From: Oxynema aestuarii AP17
Lineage (GTDB): Bacteria > Cyanobacteriota > Cyanobacteriia > Cyanobacteriales > Laspinemataceae
DNA: 64,000 bases
NCBI RefSeq assembly: GCF_012295525.1
Contig: NZ_CP051167.1
Span: 1-64,000, forward strand
Direction of reading: 5' to 3'
This document shows positions 1 through 8,497 of this stretch, piece by piece. The position numbers were made by a program, and so were the translations under genes. A model generated the notes under the pieces. The model ran no database searches and was not told the DNA's origin. It saw only the letters and a program-made list of their open reading frames with translations. The first letter of the stretch is position 1; each line of letters starts with the position of its first letter.

Positions 1-1371
1 GTGGAAATTCCCCTCGAACAACTTTGGGATCGGGTCCTTGAGAGATTGCAACTACAACTGAGCCGCCCCACCTTTGAAACCTGGATCAAAACGGCGAGTC
101 CGCAACAACTCGCCGACGATTGCTTAGTGATTTGTACCCCCAATCCCTTCGCCCGCAATTGGTTGCAGAAATATTACCTAAAAACGATCGCCGACGTCGT
201 CCAAGAAGTCCTCGGGCGTCCCGTCGAAATTAGCATCAAAACCATTCAAGAGACGGAAACCAACGGCGGCGGAAATAGTGACATTCTCTGGTCTTCGCCG
301 ATTGCCAACGTTCCTCCCGTCCCGGCGCCCCACCGTCCCCGTCCGAGCGAGCTCAATCCCAAATACGTCTTTTCTCGCTTTGTCGTCGGTTCCAACAACC
401 GCATGGCCCACGCCGCTTCCCTCGCCGTCGCCGAGTCTCCCGGTCGCGAATTCAATCCCTTATTTCTATGTGGTGGGGTCGGCTTGGGAAAAACCCATTT
501 AATGCAGGCGATCGGTCATTATCGCCTCGAAATTTGTCCCGATTGCCGGGTTTTTTACGTTTCTACCGAACAATTTACCAACGACTTAATTGCTGCCATT
601 CGTAAAGATGGAATGCAAAGTTTTCGCGAACATTATCGCGCTGCCGACGTGTTACTCGTCGATGACCTCCAGTTTATCGAAGGCAAAGAATACACCCAAG
701 AAGAATTTTTTCATACCTTTAACACCCTCCACGAAGCCGGAAAACAAGTAGTTTTGGCCGCCGATCGCCCCCCGAACCAAATCCCGCGTCTGCAAGAACG
801 ACTCTGTTCGCGATTTTCAATGGGATTGATCGCCGACATTCAACCGCCGGACTTGGAAACGCGGATGGCGATTTTACAGAAAAAAGCCGAATATGAAAAT
901 GTGCGTCTCCCGCGCAACATTGTCGAATATATTGCCGCGCATTACACGTCCAATATTCGCGAACTCGAAGGCGCTTTAATTCGCGTCGTCGCTTATATGT
1001 CGATTTCCGGCTTACCGATGACTGTCGAGAATATCGCGCCTATTCTCCATCCCCAAATGGAAAAAGTCAAAGCGACGCCGGAATCGATCGTCGTCGCCAT
1101 TTCCGATACCTTTGGCGTGTCGGTTGACGATCTCAAAAGCAATTCTCGCCGTCGCGAAATCAGTCAGGCGCGCCAAATTGGCATGTATTTAATGCGACAG
1201 CATACAGAATTGAGTTTGCCGAAAATTGGCGAAGAATTTGGCGGCAAAGATCATACGACGGTACTCTACAGTTGCGAAAAAATCGCTCAATTAAAAGAGA
1301 ACGATCCGGAGTTAGCCAATACTTTACAACAGTTGAGCGATCGCATTAATTTTGCCAATCATAGTTATTGA
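1..1371 (+). CDS. dnaA: Chromosomal replication initiator DnaA
   Basis: Initiator ATPase that binds DnaA boxes and melts the origin. The 456-residue protein has the full family layout: an N-terminal interaction domain (about residues 1-75, opening [17 protein letters not shown]), a short proline-rich linker (about 95-115), an AAA+ module with Walker A GGVGLGKT at 158-165 and Walker B LLVDD at 218-222, and a C-terminal DNA-binding domain with the signature [15 protein letters not shown] from residue 414. The GTG at base 1 agrees with the start of cyanobacterial relatives, but the upstream sequence lies outside the window, so an earlier start cannot be excluded. No cluster of DnaA boxes was found downstream, so this end gives no sign of oriC. 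Confidence 0.97.
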   Translation: MEIPLEQLWDRVLERLQLQLSRPTFETWIKTASPQQLADDCLVICTPNPFARNWLQKYYLKTIADVVQEVLGRPVEISIKTIQETETNGGGNSDILWSSPIANVPPVPAPHRPRPSELNPKYVFSRFVVGSNNRMAHAASLAVAESPGREFNPLFLCGGVGLGKTHLMQAIGHYRLEICPDCRVFYVSTEQFTNDLIAAIRKDGMQSFREHYRAADVLLVDDLQFIEGKEYTQEEFFHTFNTLHEAGKQVVLAADRPPNQIPRLQERLCSRFSMGLIADIQPPDLETRMAILQKKAEYENVRLPRNIVEYIAAHYTSNIRELEGALIRVVAYMSISGLPMTVENIAPILHPQMEKVKATPESIVVAISDTFGVSVDDLKSNSRRREISQARQIGMYLMRQHTELSLPKIGEEFGGKDHTTVLYSCEKIAQLKENDPELANTLQQLSDRINFANHSY

Positions 1372-1456
1372 GGGAGTTAGGGGTCGGAAACCAGGCGTGA
1401 GCAACCCGTAATGCGGGGGTCTCAACTGCGCGAACGTCCGCACTCTTTTTCCCAGT

Positions 1457-1551
1457 CCTCCCGATTCCCTCGATCTAAACTCTAAACTCTAAAATCGACT
1501 CTCCCGATTCCTTCGATCTAAAATCTAAACTCTAAAGTCTAAACTCTAAAA
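1457..1551. repeat. Tandem heptamer-type repeat after dnaA
   Basis: Imperfect tandem array of TCTAAAC/TCTAAAA units in the spacer between dnaA and the histidine kinase gene. A larger unit of about 40 bases, beginning CTCCCGATTCC and followed by the heptamers, occurs twice in tandem. Similar TCTAAAA runs occur in at least six other spacers of this window. It resembles the short tandemly repeated repetitive sequences known from filamentous cyanobacteria. Confidence 0.8.
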
Positions 1552-1563
1552 TTCCGTTCTCCT

Positions 1564-3546
1564 ATGCAACAACCGCAACACTTATCTTCTTCTGATTGCC
1601 AACCTTCCGCATTACTCGATCGCGCGATCGACCGCGAACCGATCGCCGTTACGCCGGACACTCCGGTGGTCGAAGTGCTGGTCGCCATGAGTCAAAATCG
1701 AGCGAGTTATATTTTAATTCTAGAGAATGAAAAATTAGTCGGCATTTTTACCGAACGAGATGTGGTCAAACTGACCACGACGCCGATGGACTGGAGCGAA
1801 ATTCTCGTTGCTCAAGTCATGACTTCCCAATTAATTACCCTCTCGTTAGAGGAAAAAGGAGATATTTTTTCCGTTTTATCTTTACTGCGATCGGCCCGCA
1901 TTCGCCACCTTCCTTTACTCGACGATCGCGATCGAGTCGTCGGCGTCATTACCCCGGAAAGTTTGCGTCAAGTTCTCAAACCGACGGATTTACTACAAAT
2001 CCGACGAGTGGGAGATGTAATGGTCACGCAAGTAGTGAATGCATCGCCTTCGATCTTAATGTTTGAATTGGCGCAAATTATGGTCGAACAACGCAAAAGT
2101 TGCGTGGTCATTTGCGAAAAAAGCAACAACGGCGATCGCCAAATTCCCATCGGGATTGTCACCGAACGAGACATCGTCCAATTCAAAGCCATGGGATTAG
2201 ATTTATTCACCACTCCCGCCGAAGCGGTGATGAGTACGCCACTGTTTCCAATTTCGGTCAACGCCTCATTATGGGAAGCCAACCAAATGATGCAAGAACA
2301 TTGCATCCGTCGTTTAGTCGCGGTGGATCTTGAGGGAGGTTTGGCGGGAATTGTGACTCAAAGTACCTTATTGCAAGCGTTAGATCCGGTCGAACTCTAT
2401 TCGACGGTAGAATTACTGCAACAAACGGTCACCAAACAGACCTTAGAATTGCAAAAAGCCAATGAGGAAATGAAGCGGGAAGTCAGCCAACGACAGGAAG
2501 TTCAAACGCAATTAGAAGAACTCGGAAAAAATTTAAAACAACAGGTTGACGAACGCACTCTAGAACTGCAAAAAGCGAACAGCCAACTCCAAGAAGCCAA
2601 TTTAGCGTTAGAAAGAGCGAACCGAGAACAAGCAATCCTCAATGAAGAGTTAGAACGACGGTTAAAACAATTAGAAAAGGCTCAAGTTCAACTCGTTCAA
2701 AGCGAAAAAATGTCTGCTCTCGGTCAACTAATCTCGGGTATCGGCCATGAAATTAATAATCCGGTGACCTTTTTAAAAGGGAATCTCAAACACGCGCAAG
2801 CTTATATTAAAGATTTATTAGATCATTTAGAATTATATCGTCAAGAATTGAGCGATCCGAGCGATAAGATTAAAGATCATGCGGAAGAGATCGATCTCGA
2901 TTTTGTCCGGCGAGATTTACCGGAAATTATCGATTCGATGACGGCGGGGGTCGATCGCGTCAGCCAATTGAGCGTGTCGTTGCGGACGTTTTCGCGATCG
3001 GATGCGACGTCTAAGGTTCCGGTCGATTTGCATGAGGGACTTAAGAGTACCTTGGTGATTTTAAAACATCGGTTGAAAGCCAATGAAAATCGTCCGGATA
3101 TTAAAGTGATTGAAGATTATGGAGAGTTGCCGAATATTCCGTGTTATCCCGGGCCGATGAATCAGGTTTTTATGAATATTTTAGCTAACGCGATCGATGC
3201 GGTGGAAGAGTCGAATCGGGGGAAGTCTTACGATCGCGTGGTCGCCAATCCGAATAAAATTTGGATAAAAACGCGCTGGGAAGGGGGTGAGGGAGACCAT
3301 CCGCCGAGGGCGATCGTTTCGATTAAAGATAATGGCATGGGAATGCCGGAATCGGTTCGAGAAAAGATTTTCGATCGCCTATTCACGACAAAACCTATGG
3401 GGAAGGGAACGGGTTTGGGATTGTCGATTAGCTATCAAATTGTGGTGGAAAAACATAAGGGCAGTTTGATCTGCCTCTCGGAACTGGGAAAGGGAACGGA
3501 ATTCCAGATCGTACTACCCGTCCGTCAAAAACGATCGGATTGGTGA
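1564..3546 (+). CDS. Four-CBS-domain sensor histidine kinase
   Basis: Predicted cytosolic sensor kinase of 660 residues with no membrane segment. Two pairs of CBS domains (about residues 15-135 and 150-280, with TERDVV and TERDIV motifs) form the likely ligand sensor; CBS pairs usually bind adenosyl nucleotides. A long Glu/Gln/Leu-rich coiled coil follows (about 285-385). The transmitter has phospho-acceptor His395 in GHEINNP, an N box with Asn538 and Asn542, the G1 motif DNGMGMP at Asp589 and a GTGLGLS G2 box. This HisKA-HATPase layout is common in cyanobacteria. No response regulator gene is adjacent, so the partner is unknown. The start is the ATG at 1564 after the repeat-rich spacer. The kinase call is strong; ligand and output are not visible. 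Confidence 0.9.
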   Translation: MQQPQHLSSSDCQPSALLDRAIDREPIAVTPDTPVVEVLVAMSQNRASYILILENEKLVGIFTERDVVKLTTTPMDWSEILVAQVMTSQLITLSLEEKGDIFSVLSLLRSARIRHLPLLDDRDRVVGVITPESLRQVLKPTDLLQIRRVGDVMVTQVVNASPSILMFELAQIMVEQRKSCVVICEKSNNGDRQIPIGIVTERDIVQFKAMGLDLFTTPAEAVMSTPLFPISVNASLWEANQMMQEHCIRRLVAVDLEGGLAGIVTQSTLLQALDPVELYSTVELLQQTVTKQTLELQKANEEMKREVSQRQEVQTQLEELGKNLKQQVDERTLELQKANSQLQEANLALERANREQAILNEELERRLKQLEKAQVQLVQSEKMSALGQLISGIGHEINNPVTFLKGNLKHAQAYIKDLLDHLELYRQELSDPSDKIKDHAEEIDLDFVRRDLPEIIDSMTAGVDRVSQLSVSLRTFSRSDATSKVPVDLHEGLKSTLVILKHRLKANENRPDIKVIEDYGELPNIPCYPGPMNQVFMNILANAIDAVEESNRGKSYDRVVANPNKIWIKTRWEGGEGDHPPRAIVSIKDNGMGMPESVREKIFDRLFTTKPMGKGTGLGLSISYQIVVEKHKGSLICLSELGKGTEFQIVLPVRQKRSDW

Positions 3547-3587
3547 ATTGCCCATTGCCGATTCCCGAGTTCCCGAGGTTCGCGAAA

Positions 3588-4682
3588 TTATTGCAAAGTC
3601 GGCAAGATTTCGCGCAGTAAATCGGAGGTGACGCGATCGCTGATGGTGGCTTCGCCAATCCGTTTGGGTAAAATAAAGCGAACTTTGCCGTCTTTGACTT
3701 TTTTATCGGTTTTGAGGGTTTCTAAAATCTTTTCGATGTCTAAATTACTGGGTAATTTCGTCGGCAATCCGGTTTTTTCAATTAACTCAAATTGACGGGC
3801 GTCGCAGGCTTCGTCCCAGCATTTTAATTGTACGGCACAACGACTGGCGGCGACCATGCCGATCGCCACGGCTTCGCCGTGATTGGTGACTTTATAGCGG
3901 GTCAAACTCTCGACGGCGTGACCGATGGTGTGACCGTAGTTGAGAATGGCGCGCAATCCGGCTTCGCGTTCGTCTTGGACGACGACATCGACCTTACTCT
4001 GACAGGAACGAACGAGGATGTCGTGCAGTAATTCTTCCGGGAGAAACCGCAACTGGTCGAGGCGATCGCACCGTTCCATTTTCTCAAATAAAGCTTCGTC
4101 CCAAATGACGCCGTATTTAATCACTTCAGCCATTCCGGCGCGAAATTCGCGGGCGGGTAATGTTTTGAGAACTTTCGGATCGATTAACACCAAACGCGGT
4201 TGGTAGAAGGCGCCGATCAAGTTTTTCCCTTTGGGATGGTTGACCCCGGTTTTACCGCCGATAGACGCATCGACCATCGCCAACAAGGTCGTGGGAACTT
4301 GGATGAAGTTCATCCCCCGCAACCAGGTCGCCGCCGCAAATCCGGTCATGTCGCCGATGACGCCACCGCCGAGGGCGACCATGGTAGACGATCTCTCTAA
4401 CTGGTTTTCGAGGGCTTGACCGTAGATTTTTTGAATGGAATTGAGGGTTTTATACTGTTCTCCCGCCATGATGATGCAATGGGCGACCTCGAAGCCGCGA
4501 TCTCGTAACGACGCCATCGCGCGATCGCCGTAGTGGCGGAAGACGACGGGGTTGGAAACGAGCAAGACTTTTTTACCCAAATCGAGCGATCGCATCCGTT
4601 CCCCGAGTTGGTCGATCGCGTCGGGGGCGATCTCAATATCGTAAGAACGCTCCCCAAGATCTACGTGAATCACTGACTGCAT
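3588..4682 (-). CDS. aroB: 3-dehydroquinate synthase
   Basis: Second enzyme of the shikimate pathway, converting DAHP to 3-dehydroquinate with NAD+ and a divalent metal. The 364-residue protein has the NAD-binding [13 protein letters not shown] loop (105-117), the [14 protein letters not shown] segment (141-154) and the expected metal ligands Glu186, His251 (in [11 protein letters not shown]) and His268. I start it at the ATG at 4682 ([18 protein letters not shown]), because the reading frame upstream has no family similarity and runs into IS-related sequence. An IS200/IS605 right end begins only about 60 bases upstream of this start, so the native promoter may have been displaced. Confidence 0.96.
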   Translation of the reverse strand: MQSVIHVDLGERSYDIEIAPDAIDQLGERMRSLDLGKKVLLVSNPVVFRHYGDRAMASLRDRGFEVAHCIIMAGEQYKTLNSIQKIYGQALENQLERSSTMVALGGGVIGDMTGFAAATWLRGMNFIQVPTTLLAMVDASIGGKTGVNHPKGKNLIGAFYQPRLVLIDPKVLKTLPAREFRAGMAEVIKYGVIWDEALFEKMERCDRLDQLRFLPEELLHDILVRSCQSKVDVVVQDEREAGLRAILNYGHTIGHAVESLTRYKVTNHGEAVAIGMVAASRCAVQLKCWDEACDARQFELIEKTGLPTKLPSNLDIEKILETLKTDKKVKDGKVRFILPKRIGEATISDRVTSDLLREILPTLQ

Positions 4683-4743
4683 AGTCCAACCCAAATCAAC
4701 AAGCATTGTGGGCTGTATTCTATCGCACTCCATGCATGAAGCT

Positions 4744-6200
4744 CTCCCCACCTCGCCGAAGGCAGGTGGAGGTGTCAGTGCTAACCTGGAACGGTGCTAG
4801 TCCACAGGTCACACAAACAAGCCCAGCTTCTAGGCGAACGTCCAGAACTTTGGCTGGAACGTTCCTCACTGTCCTTTCGGCAAGTGAGCTGAAGAATACC
4901 CCGTGCAGCAATGTTCAGCGCCCTATTGAGGTCGGCGTTGTACCGCTTGCCCGAAGAAAATTTGGCCAGCGCATAGTTTTTGGAGTCCCGCCGCACCACT
5001 CCACTCCCGTCATAGGCAAGCTTTGAGGTATAGGCGGCAACGACATCCACGACCTTACCGCCCATCTCTTGCCACTTCATCTCGGTAAAATCTCGAATCA
5101 TACCCTTGAGCCACCCGTGAAAGCGTTGGCGCAGGTTAGACCGTTTTTGTCCACCCTTGGCTTTCCATCCTTTCAGGTTCTCAAAAATAATGGCATCGGC
5201 CTTGAATTGTCGGGCAATTTGCACGATACGCTTCGAGACGATCTGCCCGATTTGACGGTTGATGTTACGGCATTTGCGATAGGTATTAGAACAGAAGCCT
5301 TTTTGAAGACTTCCGCCTTTTCCCATTGTCTTACTGGCTCGTTTCGATACCGATTTCAGCCGTTGGTCTCGACGGTCTATGTCTCTTCCTGGGTGAATAA
5401 ATTCACGATGGATTACAGTGCCGTCAAAATTCACGACTGCCACGGTTGCGGTGGTGTTAATACCCAAATCAACACTAATCACAGTGCCATTCACCTGTCG
5501 CTGGGGTGGATGGCACTCAAACGGGATCGAGAGGTGACAAGCATTCTTGTCCTCATTAAAAATGAGGGAAGGTGACAGCAGTTTGTTGCTGTCTACCGTA
5601 TGTCGTTCTCGCAGACCAGTAATTTGAACGGTCGTCCAGACCCAATCCGTCCCGTTAAATACTTTGATGGAGCTGCGATCGTAGCCCTGTAGTTTGTAGC
5701 ATTGACCTTTGTACAATACGGGATAACATCCGGTATTCGCATTCAGGACGGGGGGTTTGGCCTGGCGATGTCGGCGAATGCCACTTTGCCATTCCCGATA
5801 CCGGGTCATGTAGCTACTGACTTGTCCGGCGGCGAAGACAATGGCGGCTCTTCGGTAGTAGCTGGGGAATTTGTAAAAGGTCGAGTCGAACTGAGGATAT
5901 TTAGGGTGGGGATTCTCTGCGGTTTGGTGAATCAGTTTCTCAACCGCCAGTACTCGTTTTTGGCTGGACAACCCTGCTAGAGAAGACCAATGGGTCAACA
6001 AAATTCCGACCAAGTGCCGACACCCACGACGATAGACCTTAACCGTCTCGCGAAACAGCCGTCGCTGTTCTTTTGTGGGGTTAAGACTCCATTTATCGGT
6101 ACGAACGATCGGGCCAGGTTTCTGGATTCTCATAACGGTATGATAACTCTATCTTGAGTTGTTGCCGCTCCTTGACCCCCACCTGTTCCTAGGTCGGGGA
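4744..6200 (-). mobile_element. IS200/IS605-type element carrying only tnpB
   Basis: The element has one gene, tnpB, and no visible tnpA. Approximate ends are set by hairpins. One at 4748-4769 (arms CCACCT/AGGTGG, with inner GCC/GGC and one bulged base) is downstream of tnpB, where the right end and omega RNA normally lie. One at 6176-6199 (CCCC/GGGG plus ACCT/AGGT around one mismatch) is upstream of tnpB. The element abuts the stump of another tnpB on its left-end side and lies just upstream of aroB. Exact cleavage sites were not determined. Confidence 0.65.
4781..6133 (-). CDS. tnpB: TnpB-family RNA-guided nuclease/transposase protein without zinc-ribbon cysteines
   Basis: 450-residue OrfB/TnpB protein of the IS200/IS605 group, ancestral to Cas12 nucleases. 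The RuvC-like triad can be read as Asp222 ([11 protein letters not shown]), Glu318 (IIFENLKGW) and Asp401 ([11 protein letters not shown]), so the nuclease site looks intact. The part between motifs II and III that normally forms a CxxC...CxxC zinc ribbon (about 369-400, [12 protein letters not shown]...KFSSGKRY) has no cysteine. This matches a recurrent cyanobacterial TnpB subgroup rather than random decay. The last 35 residues, rich in Ser and Arg, are probably read from the right-end/omega-RNA region. It starts at ATG 6133, overlapping the end of the upstream stump by four bases. Confidence 0.85.
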   Translation of the reverse strand: MRIQKPGPIVRTDKWSLNPTKEQRRLFRETVKVYRRGCRHLVGILLTHWSSLAGLSSQKRVLAVEKLIHQTAENPHPKYPQFDSTFYKFPSYYRRAAIVFAAGQVSSYMTRYREWQSGIRRHRQAKPPVLNANTGCYPVLYKGQCYKLQGYDRSSIKVFNGTDWVWTTVQITGLRERHTVDSNKLLSPSLIFNEDKNACHLSIPFECHPPQRQVNGTVISVDLGINTTATVAVVNFDGTVIHREFIHPGRDIDRRDQRLKSVSKRASKTMGKGGSLQKGFCSNTYRKCRNINRQIGQIVSKRIVQIARQFKADAIIFENLKGWKAKGGQKRSNLRQRFHGWLKGMIRDFTEMKWQEMGGKVVDVVAAYTSKLAYDGSGVVRRDSKNYALAKFSSGKRYNADLNRALNIAARGILQLTCRKDSEERSSQSSGRSPRSWACLCDLWTSTVPG

Positions 6201-6513
6201 ATGCGTCGCTCTTTTTGTTCAAGGCATCTTGCAAGACCTGAGAATGAACTGCCTTCAGTTCTGGGATCTCATCTTTCGCTTTGGTCAGCGCATTCTGCTG
6301 TTTGTAATAGTCGGGATAGGGTGCATCGGCAGAAATGATATATTCCTGCTTGATACTGCAAGCATTGACCGGACATTTACGCGAATCGATCGAGTCCTTG
6401 CGCTCTGCCAAAGCGTAGTTATAGACGCGACGACATTGCTCCAACCAATCGAGCATTTGAGCTTTCTGGTCAAGTCCTGGATAGATTCGGTAGTTGTAGG
6501 TCAAGTTCAACAT
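6130..6513 (-). pseudogene. N-terminal stump of another tnpB
   Basis: 127 codons. The first 105 or so (MLNLTYNYRIYPGLDQKAQM, then QCRRVYNYALAERKDS and a conserved SVLQDAL-like helix) are the standard N-terminal domain of a second TnpB lineage. Similarity stops near DALNKKSDAF, after which the frame runs through the left end of the neighbouring element to a stop. The RuvC domain is gone, so no nuclease can be made. The simplest reading is that the neighbouring element inserted here and the distal part of this gene was lost. Confidence 0.8.
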
Positions 6514-6557
6514 ACCTATAGTCTAACTGATTTGCGCTTTCCGTTAGACTATAGGTA
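6513..6557. repeat. 15-bp perfect inverted repeat ahead of tnpB stump
   Basis: The arms TACCTATAGTCTAAC (6513-6527) and GTTAGACTATAGGTA (6543-6557) are exactly complementary and separated by 15 bases. The repeat touches the ATG of the tnpB stump. This is where the left-end hairpin of an IS200/IS605 element is expected. A second, weaker hairpin (arms GTCGATT/AATCGAC, inner GGGG/CCCC) follows at 6562-6595. Confidence 0.75.
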
Positions 6558-6698
6558 GTGTGTCGATTTTCGGGGCATTGAACCCCTCAATCGACGCGGG
6601 GAGTCCGTGGATCCCGACACTGACCTTTCAGGTACAGCGCGGGACTTATCGCTCCCCAAACCCCTCAAAAGTTAACGGATTTTAATGGAGAATGATTC

Positions 6699-6806
6699 AT
6701 GGGAATTACGGCAAGCGGAGCAGTGACCTATTTCGTCCTCTTAGGGGGTGCGTTGGTCGCGGCGATCGGTTTGATGTTCGCGTTGCGTGCGGTCAAGTTG
6801 ATCTAG
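6699..6806 (+). CDS. petL: Cytochrome b6f complex subunit PetL
   Basis: 35-residue single-span membrane protein. The motif GAVTYFVLL, the hydrophobic helix and the C-terminal ALRAVKLI match the cyanobacterial PetL pattern (small residues after GAV-Y and a basic KLI-type end). PetL is a peripheral helix that stabilises the cytochrome b6f dimer in the thylakoid membrane. The ATG follows a TGGAG ribosome-binding site eight bases upstream. Its 5' region begins directly at the IS-derived hairpins, so its promoter must lie within about 100 bases or inside the relic. Confidence 0.8.
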   Translation: MGITASGAVTYFVLLGGALVAAIGLMFALRAVKLI

Positions 6807-7117
6807 ATTGATCTAAGTTGATTGCGAACCCCCGCGAACGGCGCGATCGCCTGCGGTTGATTCTGGGATAAACACTGGGATGAAAACCGCAACCCTCGGC
6901 AGGGGAGGCGATCGCGCCGTTTGTTTTGTTCGATGGGATCTCCCCACCAAAATTGGGAAAATTGGGGGGCGATCGCTGGCACCGATCGCTGCGGTTTGCG
7001 TCAAAATGTATCTAAATGTAAACGATCGCGATCGCCCCCCAAGATCCGACGATCTTCAACGGCGGCGATCGCCCCTTCCCCTCACCTCTGTCTGCGGACA
7101 GACCCCGAACCTGCCCC
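6807..7117. other. Intergenic region petL to MFS gene
   Basis: About 310 bases dense in GCGATCGC-type sites and short G/C runs. No open frame with recognisable product, no clear terminator after petL and no riboswitch-like structure was seen. Confidence 0.5.
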
Positions 7118-8464
7118 ATGCGTGCCGTTTCTTCCCGCCTCGGTGCCTTGTCCCGCCTCGATATTCCGCCTTGGTTTCTCGCCTTCGTCCCCTTCAAACT
7201 CGGTGAAGGGCTGCTCATTACCCTCTTACCGCTTTACGTCGTTCAAGTCGCCCACGGCAGTCTCGCCGATGTCGGACGAGTCAACTCTTCCATTGCCCTC
7301 GCGGGGGTTCTCGCCTTCACCCTGTGGGGGAATTTGTCCGATCGCCTGGGCCGCCGCCGTCCCTTCCTCTTCTTAGGCTTTCTCGGCTTTGCCCTCTGTA
7401 CGATCGCCCTAGCCCGAGGACAAACGATTCCCCAAGTCCTCCTCTTGGCGACGATTGCCGGATTTTTCATTGCCGCCATTACCCCGGTGGCGTCTGCGTT
7501 GGTTCTCGACAGTATCCCGGATCGGGAACGGGGAACCTCCTTCGGTCGCTTCTATCAAATCACCGCGTGGAGTTTCGTCGGCGGAGTCTTGTTAGGGGCC
7601 AGTTGGCTGACGTGGCAACCCGCGAATCTCGAAACCCCCGAGGCGATGCGAATGCTGTTGCTGTTTGCCGGGGGATTTGCTTTCGTCAGTTGCTTGTTGT
7701 GCATCGTCTTAGTCCGCGAAGCCCGACAGTTTCACTCGCAGCGCCGCTACACTCGCCAATTTCTGGGGCGTCTGAGTGTGGCGATTATCGAACGACGAGC
7801 CTTATTTTATCCGTCGCGGATGTTGTATTTTCTCGGCGATCGGGCCGGGGGGGCGAACTGGCGAGATCGCCTCAGCCACCCCCTCATCCTCTATTACTGC
7901 TGTGCCGCCGTCTTTTTCTTCTCGATTAACTTAGTTTATATTCCCTTTCCGATTTTTCTCACCGACGTTCTCGATGCCACGAACGCTCAAGTGTTTCTGA
8001 TTACCTTGGGCAAAGCGGCGGTCGAAGCCTTATTTTACATGCCCGTCGGTCGCCTGGTCCAGCAGCAATCGGGCATTACCCTGCAAGTGCAAGCCACGGC
8101 GGTTCGGGTGGTCATTTTCGTGATTTTTACGGCGGTGGCGTTGGGGGAACCGACCCGGGGGAGTTTAGTACTCGTCGGGATGACCCACTTGCTGACGGGG
8201 GTCACCTGGGCGGCGATTAACGTATCGAGTACGACGGCGATCGCCGCTTTAGCGAACAAGGGTCAGGAAGGGATGGCGATCGGCCTGTATAACGCCATTC
8301 TCGGCGTGGCGGCGATCGTCGGCAGCACGATCGCCGGACAGTTAGCCAACCGTTTCGGTTACGGCGTCTGTTTCGCCAGTGGGGCGGTGTTAACCGCGTT
8401 AACCGCGTTCTGGCTGCTGTCTCTCCAACCGACCCTCGCCGCGAAAACGAATCCGCAAGTCTAA
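7118..8464 (+). CDS. Major facilitator superfamily transporter
   Basis: 448-residue polytopic inner-membrane protein with about 12 hydrophobic spans in two halves. A loop after the second span reads WGNLSDRLGRRRP, the typical MFS motif A (G-x-x-x-D-R-x-G-R-R), and a basic central loop (about 205-250) separates the halves. MFS proteins are secondary carriers or efflux pumps; the substrate cannot be read from sequence. ATG 7118 is the first start in frame, and the hydrophobic protein begins about 20 residues in. It is convergent with the GH74-like gene, 33 bases away, and appears to be transcribed alone. Confidence 0.85.
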   Translation: MRAVSSRLGALSRLDIPPWFLAFVPFKLGEGLLITLLPLYVVQVAHGSLADVGRVNSSIALAGVLAFTLWGNLSDRLGRRRPFLFLGFLGFALCTIALARGQTIPQVLLLATIAGFFIAAITPVASALVLDSIPDRERGTSFGRFYQITAWSFVGGVLLGASWLTWQPANLETPEAMRMLLLFAGGFAFVSCLLCIVLVREARQFHSQRRYTRQFLGRLSVAIIERRALFYPSRMLYFLGDRAGGANWRDRLSHPLILYYCCAAVFFFSINLVYIPFPIFLTDVLDATNAQVFLITLGKAAVEALFYMPVGRLVQQQSGITLQVQATAVRVVIFVIFTAVALGEPTRGSLVLVGMTHLLTGVTWAAINVSSTTAIAALANKGQEGMAIGLYNAILGVAAIVGSTIAGQLANRFGYGVCFASGAVLTALTAFWLLSLQPTLAAKTNPQV

Positions 8465-8497
8465 TCTCCAGGAGGGGAGAATTGTAACGGATTCGCC

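Noticed and set aside
1372-1563. Replication origin beside dnaA
   Set aside because: The spacer holds heptamer repeats but no DnaA boxes by eye; the sequence on the other side of dnaA is not in the window.
4720-4911. 63-codon minus-strand frame overlapping the tnpB end
   Set aside because: It reads the right-end/omega-RNA region in another frame; it is a structural artefact of the element.
5069-5575. 168-codon frame on the plus strand
   Set aside because: It is antisense to the tnpB gene, whose protein motifs are clear, and has no family similarity.
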